From: Methanosphaera sp.
Lineage (GTDB): Archaea; Methanobacteriota; Methanobacteria; Methanobacteriales; Methanobacteriaceae
DNA: 64,000 bases
NCBI RefSeq assembly: GCF_016282985.1
Contig: NZ_JAEELZ010000087.1
Coordinates: forward strand, 1-64,000
Direction: 5' to 3'
The notes below the pieces were generated by a model. It saw nothing but the letters and a program-made list of their open reading frames with translations, searched no databases and was not told the origin of the DNA. This document shows positions 16,521 to 26,530 of this stretch, one piece after another. How positions within the stretch are numbered: position 1 is the stretch's first letter; every line of letters begins with the position of its first letter. Position numbers and translations under genes: made by a program.

Positions 16521-18362
16521 TTACAACAAACGTGAGTCTCTAACAGAGTATCCCCTCTCTTTATAATATGAATCAATTTTATATTTGTGACCCTTAGATA
16601 GTAATAATTCAGATTCATCAATATAATCTCTCTGACTCATTTGTAAGATAGGTGTGATTTTTGTTCCTTTTGGTACATAAATACGATATAAAACACTTTT
16701 ATTTTCTTCATCATCAACAGCATATTTTTCTCCACTTTGTCTAAACAATCCTAAACTAATTGTATTTTTCCATTCACCTATATCTTTTAGTTCTTCTCCA
16801 TCACTTGAATATATCTTTTTTTGTCCATGATACATAATCATATCTTCATCTAATTCTATTTGCATATTTGTTAAAACATTGAAATTTTCTTGAAATAAAT
16901 TTTTTAACTCATTTACATTTCTTCCATATAATGGACTATTTTCATCATTTACTGCTTTTTCTATAGTATTCGTAGAAAAATCATCCCTTTGCCAGGCATT
17001 GAAAGTACTGTAATATTCATCACGTGAATAAAAATCTAATGCATTTAATTCTTTTTCAGAATATTTATTTTTATCAATCAATCTTCCGTTTAGTAATCTC
17101 GAAATAACATTATAACTATGAGAATTACTTTTTTGAGATAAAGAATCTATGTTTAACATATCCCTAGAAGATACAGTATGGTCTAACCATATTTTACCGT
17201 GTGCTATTTCTAAGTTAAAATCACTTTTTAGATATCCTTTTTGCAATAGTTTATCTCTTTGTTTTAATGCTCGATTTATATCTGTTATTCTCATACGATT
17301 GCGTTCTTTTTTTCCTATTTTTAATCTGTTTATTATCCAAGGTATGTCTTGTTTTGTTGCTAGTAATGTTGCATTATCAACTAATCTTATTCCTTTATGT
17401 GATAATAATTTTTTTAATTTTTCTGTTTTTTCTTTTAGTTCATTAAATGCATCTGTTACTGAGTATTCTTCTGGTTTGTATAAATTTGAGTCATCATTTG
17501 TGAATTCTATGGTGCATAAACAATTTGCTGTATTTGCTGGACTTCCAGTCCAATCCCCTGGATAATCCATCATATCGATTTGTCCTGTTTTATCGTTTAT
17601 AACTTCAAATTTTTTTTCTAATGGTACTTTTTGTCCCTTGGTTATTGTATGTCGTGTTTTTGGGTTGGGGTGTTGGTTCCATACTTTGTATGTTGGTTTG
17701 TATTTGTCGTCTAGTAGTCTTGCTTTTTGCCATAGTATTCTGTTGGTTTTGTTTTTTTCTAGTCTTTTGTTTTCTCTGGTTATTTGTTTTTCTAGTTTTG
17801 TTAGTTTTTCTTGTAGTTTTTTGTTTTGTTTGATGTTTGGTACTTCGATTAATCCGTTTTCTTCTATTGCTTTATTTAATTGTTTTATTGTTTTTTCTAT
17901 TGTTTGTTCGTGTTGTGTTGTCAGGTCTATTGTTGTTTCTCTTAGTATTTTGTTTAGGTCTACGTTTAGTTGCATTGTGTGTTTGATTCTTTTGTCTTGT
18001 CTGATTTGTCGGGTGTCATTGATTAGTCTTTGGTAGTTGATTTCGTACATTTTTTGATGTCTGAGTTGTCTTGCTTGTTGTTGTTTTCTGGCTCCATTGA
18101 TTACTGCCATGTGGATTAATGCTTGTGTAAAATTTGGATGATTTTCAATTAATTCGGGGAAGTATAATTCTATGAATTGTTGGTATAAATAGTAGTTTGC
18201 AAAAAGTTTTGGGTTTTGGAGGAGAAAATATAATGTTTCTTTGTTTAGTTCGTTTTTCATGTATTGGGTCATGGGGTCACGACGTGTTTTTGCTGTGTAC
18301 AAGAAGTTGACTAGTTTTTCTACTTTCTTTTTGTTCCATTTGTGTTTAATTATTATGGTCAT
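16521..18362 (-). CDS. MuF/gp7-like minor head protein with C-terminal ADP-ribosyltransferase-like domain
   Basis: Residues 1-295 are homologous to the portal-adjacent gene at 57201-58922, with near-identical blocks such as RETTIDLT and NPKTRH. Both carry the SPP1 gp7/Mu F-type ending HPNPKTRH...GDWTGSPANTANCLCTIEF. Beyond residue 300 the two differ completely. Here a linker leads to a domain with ART-like motifs: YHG (H512), a strand-2 NTISLG (T534, S536), and the bi-glutamate ESE (E583, E585) followed by LLLSKGHKYKI. Arg would be usual at 512 in the R-S-E class. Such MuF-toxin fusions are known in phages of Firmicutes. This copy is orphaned at the fibre end of the late region. GGTGATCCA supports the start. 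Confidence 0.75.
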   Translation of the reverse strand: MTIIIKHKWNKKKVEKLVNFLYTAKTRRDPMTQYMKNELNKETLYFLLQNPKLFANYYLYQQFIELYFPELIENHPNFTQALIHMAVINGARKQQQARQLRHQKMYEINYQRLINDTRQIRQDKRIKHTMQLNVDLNKILRETTIDLTTQHEQTIEKTIKQLNKAIEENGLIEVPNIKQNKKLQEKLTKLEKQITRENKRLEKNKTNRILWQKARLLDDKYKPTYKVWNQHPNPKTRHTITKGQKVPLEKKFEVINDKTGQIDMMDYPGDWTGSPANTANCLCTIEFTNDDSNLYKPEEYSVTDAFNELKEKTEKLKKLLSHKGIRLVDNATLLATKQDIPWIINRLKIGKKERNRMRITDINRALKQRDKLLQKGYLKSDFNLEIAHGKIWLDHTVSSRDMLNIDSLSQKSNSHSYNVISRLLNGRLIDKNKYSEKELNALDFYSRDEYYSTFNAWQRDDFSTNTIEKAVNDENSPLYGRNVNELKNLFQENFNVLTNMQIELDEDMIMYHGQKKIYSSDGEELKDIGEWKNTISLGLFRQSGEKYAVDDEENKSVLYRIYVPKGTKITPILQMSQRDYIDESELLLSKGHKYKIDSYYKERGYSVRDSRLL

Positions 18363-18443
18363 TGGATCACCAAGATAACTGTTTTTAGTACTAAAATGTT
18401 GTGAAAAAAAAGAGTATGATATGATGGAGAATAAAATTTTTTT

Positions 18444-19601
18444 TTATGAGTCTTTACATTCTGTGTTATGCCATATATTTGGACAACTTGTAGCAGTATT
18501 ATCAACGTATGTGTTTTTTTGTTTGAAGAAAAACTTTGTTTTAATATACATTGCACCACCTGTTTTACTAGTACAACCCTTGAACTTACAATTATTAACC
18601 AAAACCTTTTGATTTGCTTTATCATATTTGGTAAAGTCTGTGAATTCTATGAGTGAATCTTGACTATTTATCACGGTTATAGGTATGTTAATTACTGTGT
18701 TTCCTGTTGTTACCTTGATTTCTTGTCGTCCTGGTTGAACCCCTGGATAAATTGGTATACTAGTTGTTCGTGTACTTCCACTTAACTCATCCGGCATATT
18801 TAGTACAGGGCATGTATATGAACTTGCCTTGTTACTACCAATTTTCAAATTTTTACTGGATAAAATAACTGTTGGTGTATTTCCTCCTACATACTGATTA
18901 TTGCTACTTAATAAATGAGTGTATTTTACATTTACGTTCAAAACATCATTACTGTTATTGATATCTAACTCACTTTTACTGGCTGTTGCTTCAACTAGAA
19001 AATTAGGTTTAACAGTAATGTTCTGAGTAACGGGCAAATTATAATCAATCTTCATACGCACATAAGCTACACGTGGCAAACTCCAATACCCATAACCTTT
19101 ATGACCATTACTCAAACCAACACATTGGAACACACACCCAAAATTACTACTATTAATAGTAGACGGAAGTAACGTTAAGCCCCATTCAGATGGAGTAAAT
19201 GAATACGTTTGAGTAGTCCAGGTAGGCCGGACTGCCCACCTGTCACTACTTGCTTTATTGTTTCCAACTCCCCAATCTGTTGTACTGGCACCAGTCTTTA
19301 ACTTTAATACTTTTGTTTTTAATCCTGCAGTTAAAGTTTGTTCTTGAACAACTAATTGTACATGTATTTTAGTAATTGTTGCATTACTTGGAATATTGAA
19401 TTGAAAATTATTGAAATATAATACAGGACTTGCACGATAATCGCTTGTACCATTATTGTTAATACAGTAACTATAATCGTTAGTGTTTTGTTTTTTCATT
19501 GCATTAATATTTGTAAATCTGTTAGCAGTTCCACCATTCACAATTTTATATCGGGAATCTTGAGTAATATTGTTTGGTGATTTCCATTCAGTACTAACCA
19601 T
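18444..19601 (-). CDS. Putative tail fibre / surface protein, beta-rich
   Basis: The 385-residue protein has a jelly-roll-like N-terminal region (residues about 1-180) with a WSLPRVAYVRMKIDY strand. An Ig-like segment with VEATASKSELDINNSNDVLNV follows, and the last part starts like a beta-helix (VLVNNCKFKGCTSKTGGAMY) and stops after little more than one coil. The final coil type is the same as in host adhesin-like proteins. No signal peptide is present, as expected for a virion protein. The gene overlaps the upstream fibre gene by eight bases. Confidence 0.6.
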   Translation of the reverse strand: MVSTEWKSPNNITQDSRYKIVNGGTANRFTNINAMKKQNTNDYSYCINNNGTSDYRASPVLYFNNFQFNIPSNATITKIHVQLVVQEQTLTAGLKTKVLKLKTGASTTDWGVGNNKASSDRWAVRPTWTTQTYSFTPSEWGLTLLPSTINSSNFGCVFQCVGLSNGHKGYGYWSLPRVAYVRMKIDYNLPVTQNITVKPNFLVEATASKSELDINNSNDVLNVNVKYTHLLSSNNQYVGGNTPTVILSSKNLKIGSNKASSYTCPVLNMPDELSGSTRTTSIPIYPGVQPGRQEIKVTTGNTVINIPITVINSQDSLIEFTDFTKYDKANQKVLVNNCKFKGCTSKTGGAMYIKTKFFFKQKNTYVDNTATSCPNIWHNTECKDS

Positions 19602-22110
19602 TTAATTCCTCCTGTATTTGTTTAAGACTTCTTGGATATTTGAGTATTAAACCTTCTCTGAAAAATGTTATTCCTTTCATATTTGTTGGAGCAATTACTT
19701 TCATAGTTGCTTCAAGATTTGCAACAGTCCTTAGTTCTTTATTAATTTTGGATTGATCTTTAGTTTTTAATGCATCTTCTAAATCATCATCATTAGTGTA
19801 TGTTTGAAGTATAGGGATAACTTTCTCTGTGTCTTCAACTTCATTTGCAATATACAATGCAACTTTTTGTACCCATGAATCAGTAGCTTCTTTACCATTT
19901 GATCCATAATTTCCTTTATATACCATAGGCATCATATAATCAGCATATTCGCATAGTTCTTTGTAATTTTGTCCATAATATGTGCTGTTTATATCCATTT
20001 CAGGCATTACACATACACTGACTAAATAGTTTTTATTCTTATTTTGTATGAATGATTTGATTTCTTTTAATCTGTTAGTAATATTAGTATGTTTATTTTC
20101 ATTTGGACCGTCTGTTCCAGCATATCTGAAATAATCTAAGTTTATTCCAATACAACCAGTGTTGTCAATAATTTTACCTATTTGATTTTTAATCCAGTTA
20201 GTTCTTTCATCAGTAATTCCTGTGAATACTCCTTGGTTCATATCACGATAACAACTTATTGTAGCATGTATTCTTAAATCTGTATTTTTTGAATATTTAA
20301 GTACTGATTCTAGAGTAGACCTACTGGATGAACTATCATAATCATTGCATCTGACAAATATGTCAGTTACTCCATTATTTACCCATGTATTTATGTTACT
20401 CTGAGTAATAGTCATTTTATTTACAAATACTCCCGTGATATCTTTTTCGATTACTGTGATTGTCCTAATGATTGGTGTACATAGTTTATCACTTACTTTG
20501 AAAGTCACAGAGTATTGTTTTTTATAGCCTAACTCGGGTATTGGGAAATCTAAGATGTATTTATTATTTGATATTGTTGCTTCATATTCCGTTCCGTCGA
20601 TTGTGAAAACACCTCTTCCAGTAGTGTTATTGTTACCGTTTTGATCTTTACTTGTTACTTCTAATCTGACTGTTGTCCCTACATGTGGTACTGTTATGTT
20701 ATCCATAGTGAAGGAAAGTATTGTTGGGTCTTTTATGAATAATGATGCCTGGATATATGTTGTTTCATTAGTTTCTCCTCCATCGTATAGTGCTGTGATT
20801 ATTTGTTCGGATGTGGATAATGTATCTGGTATTTTGTATTGTATTGTTGCTACTCCATTTACTACTGTTCCTGTTCCAATTTCTGTTTCACCGATATAGA
20901 AGTGTACTTTTCCTTGGTCAACTAGTTCATTGTCTTCTTCTTTTACTGTTACTTTTAATGTGATTGTGTCGCCTCGTTTTCCTGTTACGTTAGGGAAGGT
21001 TAGTATAATTGATTCGGATATGTATGTTATTGCTCCACCTGTTGTTGTGCTTGTACAGTTTGTGAATCTGCATGTGTCAAGATATATTCCTGCATGTTCG
21101 GAGTATATTGCTCCTCCATAATTTGCTGTAGTATCATTGTATATGGTGTTTATTGATTCTAATTGTCCAAATGTTTTATCATCTTTTTCTACTAGTATTG
21201 TACCACCATATTCTTTTCTATAATTGGATTGTTTGGAATTTCCATTAATTAATTGTACATCCCGTAGTACTAGTTTTCCTCCTGGTTTAACTAGAAATAG
21301 TCTACCACATTTACTTGAATCAATATTAACCCTTTTACTAGAATCGTTGGTTACTGTTCCACCATTGGTCCCTCCACGTATTTCTATGTTCATTCCATTT
21401 TTGATAATTAATGTACTATGGGGTGTGTAATATTTGTTTGCATCTAACCTGTAGATTGCTTTTTCATTATCTGTTGGATGATTTTTTATCATTAGTTCTA
21501 GTTTTGAGATGTCATCTATCAATATTTCATCAGATTGGTTTGCTTTTCCATTGTTTATATCAATATAGTTTTTTTCATTGAATCTAATTTCTAATTTTAT
21601 TTTCCGGGATAGTATTGTTTCTTCTTTTATTAGACCCTCGGTTCCATTTATTAATGGAATTATGAGATATGTGTTATTTCCTTCTTTTTCTTTGGTGCAT
21701 GGAACGGTTAATGATGTGTATTCATTCTCTTCATTAAAGATAGGTCTTTTTAATTCATCCATTACTTCAGGAAGATCTTTTGATGAAAAATCATTTGAAT
21801 CAATTGTTTTTGATTCATAGTAATAAATTGTTGCATAATACGTGCTATTAGGGTTTATTTCATTTGTCAATAATATTTTCAAATGATTATCAGATGCTGT
21901 TAATTGTTGATTTAATTCATATGTGTCATATTTCCCTAGGACTAATTTCGAATGTTCCTGATATGTATAGGACGCCCATGTTTTTTCAACTATATTATCA
22001 GGATCCAAATATAATATATCTGTAAATCGCATATTATACAATAAATGTTGTATTGCATTAAACTCATCAAGTGTTAATTCATCACCTAAATGTTTTGGTT
22101 TGAGCCTCAT
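19594..22110 (-). CDS. Tail fibre: beta-helix, Ig-like domains and glycosidase-like C-terminal barrel
   Basis: The 838-residue protein has four parts: a novel N-terminal region (about 1-195), a short beta-helix (about 225-365, with YGGAIYSEHAG and TTGGAITY turns), two Ig-like domains (about 370-550, including GTGTVVNGVATIQYKIP) and a TIM-barrel-like C-terminus (about 557-838). The last has GINLDYFRYAG near residue 657, ISCYRDMNQGVF, DYMMPMVYKGNYGS and GITFFREG, which resemble DUF4015-type putative glycoside hydrolases. It may cut or bind a wall or surface polysaccharide. GGTGATTACAT supports the start; the gene overlaps both neighbours by a few bases. Confidence 0.65.
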   Translation of the reverse strand: MRLKPKHLGDELTLDEFNAIQHLLYNMRFTDILYLDPDNIVEKTWASYTYQEHSKLVLGKYDTYELNQQLTASDNHLKILLTNEINPNSTYYATIYYYESKTIDSNDFSSKDLPEVMDELKRPIFNEENEYTSLTVPCTKEKEGNNTYLIIPLINGTEGLIKEETILSRKIKLEIRFNEKNYIDINNGKANQSDEILIDDISKLELMIKNHPTDNEKAIYRLDANKYYTPHSTLIIKNGMNIEIRGGTNGGTVTNDSSKRVNIDSSKCGRLFLVKPGGKLVLRDVQLINGNSKQSNYRKEYGGTILVEKDDKTFGQLESINTIYNDTTANYGGAIYSEHAGIYLDTCRFTNCTSTTTGGAITYISESIILTFPNVTGKRGDTITLKVTVKEEDNELVDQGKVHFYIGETEIGTGTVVNGVATIQYKIPDTLSTSEQIITALYDGGETNETTYIQASLFIKDPTILSFTMDNITVPHVGTTVRLEVTSKDQNGNNNTTGRGVFTIDGTEYEATISNNKYILDFPIPELGYKKQYSVTFKVSDKLCTPIIRTITVIEKDITGVFVNKMTITQSNINTWVNNGVTDIFVRCNDYDSSSSRSTLESVLKYSKNTDLRIHATISCYRDMNQGVFTGITDERTNWIKNQIGKIIDNTGCIGINLDYFRYAGTDGPNENKHTNITNRLKEIKSFIQNKNKNYLVSVCVMPEMDINSTYYGQNYKELCEYADYMMPMVYKGNYGSNGKEATDSWVQKVALYIANEVEDTEKVIPILQTYTNDDDLEDALKTKDQSKINKELRTVANLEATMKVIAPTNMKGITFFREGLILKYPRSLKQIQEELNG

Positions 22111-22439
22111 ATGTAATCACCACTATCTTTTGTAATTTCACATACAAAATCATCTTCATGTTGTCCTTTATAATTTTCATCATATGAGCATGTAATAAGT
22201 GTATCAGGAGTATTTTTACATAACACAGCATAATCTTCTAAGACTTCATCTTCAAAAAAACTACTATTTATCTTATTAAAAAGTATTAATGGGATGATTA
22301 AAACTCTATTTGTATGAGGATTTTGTTTAAATTCAAAAAAAGGATTATCACATTCATCAATATGTGTTTCTGCTCCACGCGGAGTTATATGTTCACAATA
22401 ATAAAAAAATTCATCATGAAATTTGTTACGAAAATACAT
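22107..22439 (-). CDS. Small virion-region protein, unknown
   Basis: The 110-residue protein (starts MYFRNKFHDEFFYYCEHITP) is acidic and aromatic-rich with no recognised domain. It sits between two large fibre genes and overlaps the next by four bases (ATGA type), so it is translated with them. A fibre chaperone or connector role is possible from position alone. Confidence 0.5.
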   Translation of the reverse strand: MYFRNKFHDEFFYYCEHITPRGAETHIDECDNPFFEFKQNPHTNRVLIIPLILFNKINSSFFEDEVLEDYAVLCKNTPDTLITCSYDENYKGQHEDDFVCEITKDSGDYI

Positions 22440-22446
22440 ATATTCA

Positions 22447-24648
22447 TCACCATTTATCAGCTATTACTTTTGCACTGTTATTATTGTATGTGCTTACATG
22501 TGGATCATAATCAATTAGTAAAAATTTACCAATTACGTTGTCATATACTCCCATGTTTCCAGGTATAGTTAACTCTTTTTCTGACCATGGATTCTTACGA
22601 TTACCCAATCCCGCCGAACGTCTAATGAATGTGTAACCATCATAGAATACCCACCGTTTCAAGCTTGAAGCATGTCCAGTAGCTCTTCTTTCTTTTCCAC
22701 GTACGGGACTACAAACAATAGTCGTTTTTACATTATCATATGGATAATAATAGATACAATAGGTATATGCTTCATTGTAATAAGGTTGTCCAAATAATGG
22801 TAAACTATTGTCTCTACCTAATTGTGATGGTCCTTTTCCATTGAATCTGGCATCTTTATATACATAGGCTAAGGCTTTTGCAAAACTATGGTTAGTACCA
22901 AGTGATGTTGTACCCGTGTCGATATAGGATTTATTGTACTTGTATTCAACTTCACCTGCAACTACATTTAGAACTTTTGGTTCTGGTTGTTTAAGACAGG
23001 AAGCACTAGTTGTTTTAAACAAGTTATGTTCAATATATGCATATCCTATACTTGTTATCTCATTTCCGATATTATTGTTGAAATAACTTTGTTTCACATG
23101 CAACTCTAGTAAATTCTTATTTCGAATATTGTCTGTTGTCATATTTGCATATATACAACCACCTTTGAATTTACTACTTGTATTTGTATTATCTATGAAT
23201 ATGCACCTATCAATAACTAGACTTGTTCCCTTATTATACTTGATTGCAGGGTTTCCTCTTTTTATTGTACAACCTATTAATCTGAATTTTATTAGGTTAT
23301 CTTTTTCTGAGGAAGGATTAGTTATATTAAAAATAGTGTAATTTTTGTTTGCATCTATAATTGTTGGATTATCTCCTCTAAGTGACATGAGAGTAATGTC
23401 ACGTTTTATGTTAATAGTATTATTACAATTGTATGTTGATGCATTCAACATTATCCAATCAGGACCATTATTATTTTCAGCTAATGATTTCAGATGGGAA
23501 TAATCAGATGCTACGGCATACACAAGTGTTACGGTTTTTTCATAAGATACATAATCATAAATATCCGTCCTGTTCATTGTAACTCGTAGTATACAACGAT
23601 AATCATAATATCTTCGGAAGCTTATCTGTGGATGTATTTTATTGTTTGAATCTATTGTACATGTTTGATGTTCTTCTGTTTTTGTGTATGGATTATATTT
23701 AGTAACTGTAACTCTTGTTCCGATTAGTTTTTCATCTTTATTGTCATCTTCATCGTATTGTCCGTATTTGTTGAGCGTAATAATATTAATATCAAATGTT
23801 TTGATACTACCTTTATAAACATTATTATACTGTGAATCTGCTCCCCAGTTTACTCCTCGTAGCCCATCATTATATTTATCCACTTTAACAATTTTTGTTG
23901 TAACAAGATTATTATAAGTAGCAGTAAGTTTAGCATAATAAGTTCCGGGTATATTTACTTCACTATATTTTAAGGAATACCCTCCCTTGCTATCACTTAA
24001 TACATTTAAATGTTCTTTAAATCCTTCACTAGTTTCTAATCCTGCTGATGTACATGGAGTTAAACTTACTATGGCTCCTTGTACTGGTTTATCATATTCA
24101 TTAACAATCATACCTGTATGTGCAACTTCTTTATCATATTCATCGGAATATTCATTTTCATTTTTTATTATTAAACTGCTTTCATGAATAGTTCTTCCAT
24201 CACCCACATTACTATAATGAAAACTTACACGAACATCTTTATGTTTATTTCCCCCAATGAGTACTGCTATAGTGTTTTCATTTATTTTTGAAATTTGTAC
24301 TGTTCCTTCATGAAGTATGTCATCATCAGAATCTTCATTCTTTGAATGTACTATTTTATAATTTCCATCCCATATGGCATTCCGTACTTCAAATGTGTAT
24401 AAATAAGCATCAGAATAGAGGGTAGTGTTAATATTTACAATAATACTGTTATACCTTATATCCACGACATTGCTTGTTACTTCACTGCTTTTTGGATCGG
24501 ATTTATTATATGTACCACATGAGGGCAAATATTCAATGAGATCTTTTGTATCGAAAACTTCCCAATACTCATAATGCTGATTATTATAAATAACTTGATT
24601 AATATGTTCAAGTTGTGCAAAATCATGTTCAATTAAACGTAATGCCAT
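22447..24648 (-). CDS. Tail fibre with Ig-like and beta-helix domains
   Basis: The 733-residue protein has an N-terminal baseplate-attachment-like region (1-70, MALRLIEHDFAQLEHINQVI). A carboxypeptidase-regulatory-like domain with AHTGMIVNEYDKPVQGAIVS follows at about 185-260, then another Ig-like part and a parallel beta-helix at about 390-560 (INIKRDITLMSLRGDNPTII, CTIKRGNPAIKYNKGTSLV). The C-terminal 170 residues are unassigned. The beta-helix is like those in host adhesins. Its stop codon overlaps the next gene region, and its start overlaps the stop of the preceding gene by one base. Confidence 0.6.
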   Translation of the reverse strand: MALRLIEHDFAQLEHINQVIYNNQHYEYWEVFDTKDLIEYLPSCGTYNKSDPKSSEVTSNVVDIRYNSIIVNINTTLYSDAYLYTFEVRNAIWDGNYKIVHSKNEDSDDDILHEGTVQISKINENTIAVLIGGNKHKDVRVSFHYSNVGDGRTIHESSLIIKNENEYSDEYDKEVAHTGMIVNEYDKPVQGAIVSLTPCTSAGLETSEGFKEHLNVLSDSKGGYSLKYSEVNIPGTYYAKLTATYNNLVTTKIVKVDKYNDGLRGVNWGADSQYNNVYKGSIKTFDINIITLNKYGQYDEDDNKDEKLIGTRVTVTKYNPYTKTEEHQTCTIDSNNKIHPQISFRRYYDYRCILRVTMNRTDIYDYVSYEKTVTLVYAVASDYSHLKSLAENNNGPDWIMLNASTYNCNNTINIKRDITLMSLRGDNPTIIDANKNYTIFNITNPSSEKDNLIKFRLIGCTIKRGNPAIKYNKGTSLVIDRCIFIDNTNTSSKFKGGCIYANMTTDNIRNKNLLELHVKQSYFNNNIGNEITSIGYAYIEHNLFKTTSASCLKQPEPKVLNVVAGEVEYKYNKSYIDTGTTSLGTNHSFAKALAYVYKDARFNGKGPSQLGRDNSLPLFGQPYYNEAYTYCIYYYPYDNVKTTIVCSPVRGKERRATGHASSLKRWVFYDGYTFIRRSAGLGNRKNPWSEKELTIPGNMGVYDNVIGKFLLIDYDPHVSTYNNNSAKVIADKW

Positions 24649-25136
24649 TATTTATCACTCCATAATTTGATATAATGAACAATGTTGTACTCATAAATTG
24701 TATCATTGAGCAGGAAATCTCTGGCAAGATTATGACGAGGTAAAGCCATGTATAAATTATTAAGATATGGGTTATTACTAGTAACTTTTGTTCTTATATT
24801 AGAATCTAATGTATCAATAGTGTATAATATTAATCCTTGTTTTTTCATAAAATTTACTGTTAAAAAAGAAGAAATCATGTTAAATATTCTTTGACGATAT
24901 GATGCATCTGTTTCATCTTTTTCACGTAATATTCCATATTCTGCACCTCTTATATCTAAATAATATCCAGTACAAGATACTAAAAATGATTCATATAACA
25001 ATTCATCAATTTCTGTTTCTAAATCATCAAATAATTCATTTACGCATGCATCCATTAGTTTATAAACACTATTCTCTGGGTATCTAAGACTTGTTTCTTC
25101 ATGTAATCTCTGAGTAATATGTTTCCATCTATCCAT
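24648..25136 (-). CDS. Baseplate/tail protein (tail protein I-like position)
   Basis: The 162-residue protein contains a helical N-terminus with YPENSVYKLMDACVNELFDDLETEIDEL and then LDIRGAEYGILREKDETDASYRQRIF. The latter is the 'LD..G.......R..ge.D..YR.ri' pattern seen in J-like and adjacent baseplate wedge proteins. It directly follows the J-like gene (15 bases) as gpI follows gpJ in P2-like tails, so it likely joins the baseplate to the fibres. Confidence 0.6.
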   Translation of the reverse strand: MDRWKHITQRLHEETSLRYPENSVYKLMDACVNELFDDLETEIDELLYESFLVSCTGYYLDIRGAEYGILREKDETDASYRQRIFNMISSFLTVNFMKKQGLILYTIDTLDSNIRTKVTSNNPYLNNLYMALPRHNLARDFLLNDTIYEYNIVHYIKLWSDK

Positions 25137-25151
25137 AATTATCCTCTTCCA

Positions 25152-26516
25152 TTAGTATACTGTAAGTCCAATTCGTTCTCGAGTAGAGTCATCCACATTT
25201 CGTTTATACCCTAATGAAGCGACACTTGAAATACTTGGAGAAAGAGTAACAAAATTTGCTTTACCCCATTTATTAATAGTATCACCATTTCTACTATAAG
25301 TGTAACCATTCTTTGTATAAATGTATTCTTGATTTGCTACCTTTGTCCATTGTGACACATCACTAGGAAGACTATTGTTATAGTTAATTGCAGTAATACT
25401 TTCCACTTGATCTACGTTGTCTAATTCTTCAATTGCATCCATTAAACTTTGTTTACGAAGTGCTTCTCCTATCTTTAAACCAGGATATGTTCTAGTTCCT
25501 ATTGTTCCACCATTAATATATGCGAGTATTGCTGTAATTATATCATCTTCAGTTACACTTCCATTTGGAAATATTCCTATATCAAATATAAAATTACTGA
25601 GAGTTGCTTTTTGTACATGAAATACATGTCCAAATATTTTATTATTCTGGTTTGAAAGATAAGTTTCAACTTCCTGCAATACTTCTGTAGGACAAGGTTT
25701 GCTATTTGCATTTACTATCACAACTCTACTACAATCGGTACATTTAACATTAACATTTTTGTTATTTGCATCCTTTTCAACTTTATAATGATTACTTAAA
25801 TTATTTGGATTAATAAATGCTACATCGTGTACATCATCACAAAATTCTATAATGTTATTAGAATACGAAGGTAACGTTCCAAAAGCTTTTTCCTTTTTAC
25901 TATCAAAACATCTCTGCCTTAGAGATTCATCAGTTTCAGGATCTGTTCCCCCAGTAATTTCAGAATTATTGGTAACTTTCAAATCATATCTTACCCGATG
26001 AATATTTTTAAACGCTGTTAATTTATCTGAAAGAGCATTAGATGCCGTACCTATTACTTTTGCATAGACAAAACCATTAGCAGAATACGTTCCGGCAGCA
26101 ATAACAACATCTGATGAAAGAATATATTCATTCCCATTATCTCGGTGTAATATTATAACACCGGCTGGTATAATGTAATCTTCATTCAATAAATTAGGGA
26201 TACTGAATGTTACTTCTCCTTTTGCTACACTACCTTTTTTACGATTTATTTTTTGTTCACAGGATTTCATGTCTAAATAGTTACCTGTTGCATATTGTAA
26301 AAAAGTTTGTTTAAACATTTCATATGAATTTGATTCCACATCACTTGTTTCTACTGTGAAACTTTCAAGTAAGGTACGTAATTCACTGCCAATACTTAAA
26401 TCACATAACTTTGTCTCTTTATTATAATGTTTTTCCTGATACCAGTTAATCATTTTTAAGACTTTATCAGCACGAGATATTGTTGTTCCATCTAATTTTG
26501 TAATTATATCAGTCAT
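25152..26516 (-). CDS. Baseplate J-like protein
   Basis: The 454-residue protein has the baseplate J/gp47 hallmarks: an N-terminal helix with SIGSELRTLLESFTVET, then YATGNYLDMKSCEQKINRKKG, an EVTFSIPN...IPAGVIILHRDNGNEYIL sandwich, and the signature NNSEITGGTDPETDESLRQRCFD. J proteins form the wedge of contractile tails, connecting the hub to the fibres. The C-terminal part is variable. Spacing to neighbours is about 15 bases. Confidence 0.82.
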   Translation of the reverse strand: MTDIITKLDGTTISRADKVLKMINWYQEKHYNKETKLCDLSIGSELRTLLESFTVETSDVESNSYEMFKQTFLQYATGNYLDMKSCEQKINRKKGSVAKGEVTFSIPNLLNEDYIIPAGVIILHRDNGNEYILSSDVVIAAGTYSANGFVYAKVIGTASNALSDKLTAFKNIHRVRYDLKVTNNSEITGGTDPETDESLRQRCFDSKKEKAFGTLPSYSNNIIEFCDDVHDVAFINPNNLSNHYKVEKDANNKNVNVKCTDCSRVVIVNANSKPCPTEVLQEVETYLSNQNNKIFGHVFHVQKATLSNFIFDIGIFPNGSVTEDDIITAILAYINGGTIGTRTYPGLKIGEALRKQSLMDAIEELDNVDQVESITAINYNNSLPSDVSQWTKVANQEYIYTKNGYTYSRNGDTINKWGKANFVTLSPSISSVASLGYKRNVDDSTRERIGLTVY

Positions 26517-26530
26517 ATTATTGTTCCCTC

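Noticed and set aside
17621-18036. Plus-strand frames encoding very hydrophobic proteins opposite the MuF-ART gene
   Set aside because: They are the complement of Lys/Gln/Asn-rich coiled-coil coding sequence; poly-Phe/Leu/Val composition is an artefact.
18359-18625. 88-codon minus-strand frame between the MuF-ART and fibre genes
   Set aside because: It overlaps the end of the 385-residue fibre gene in another frame and has no recognisable features.
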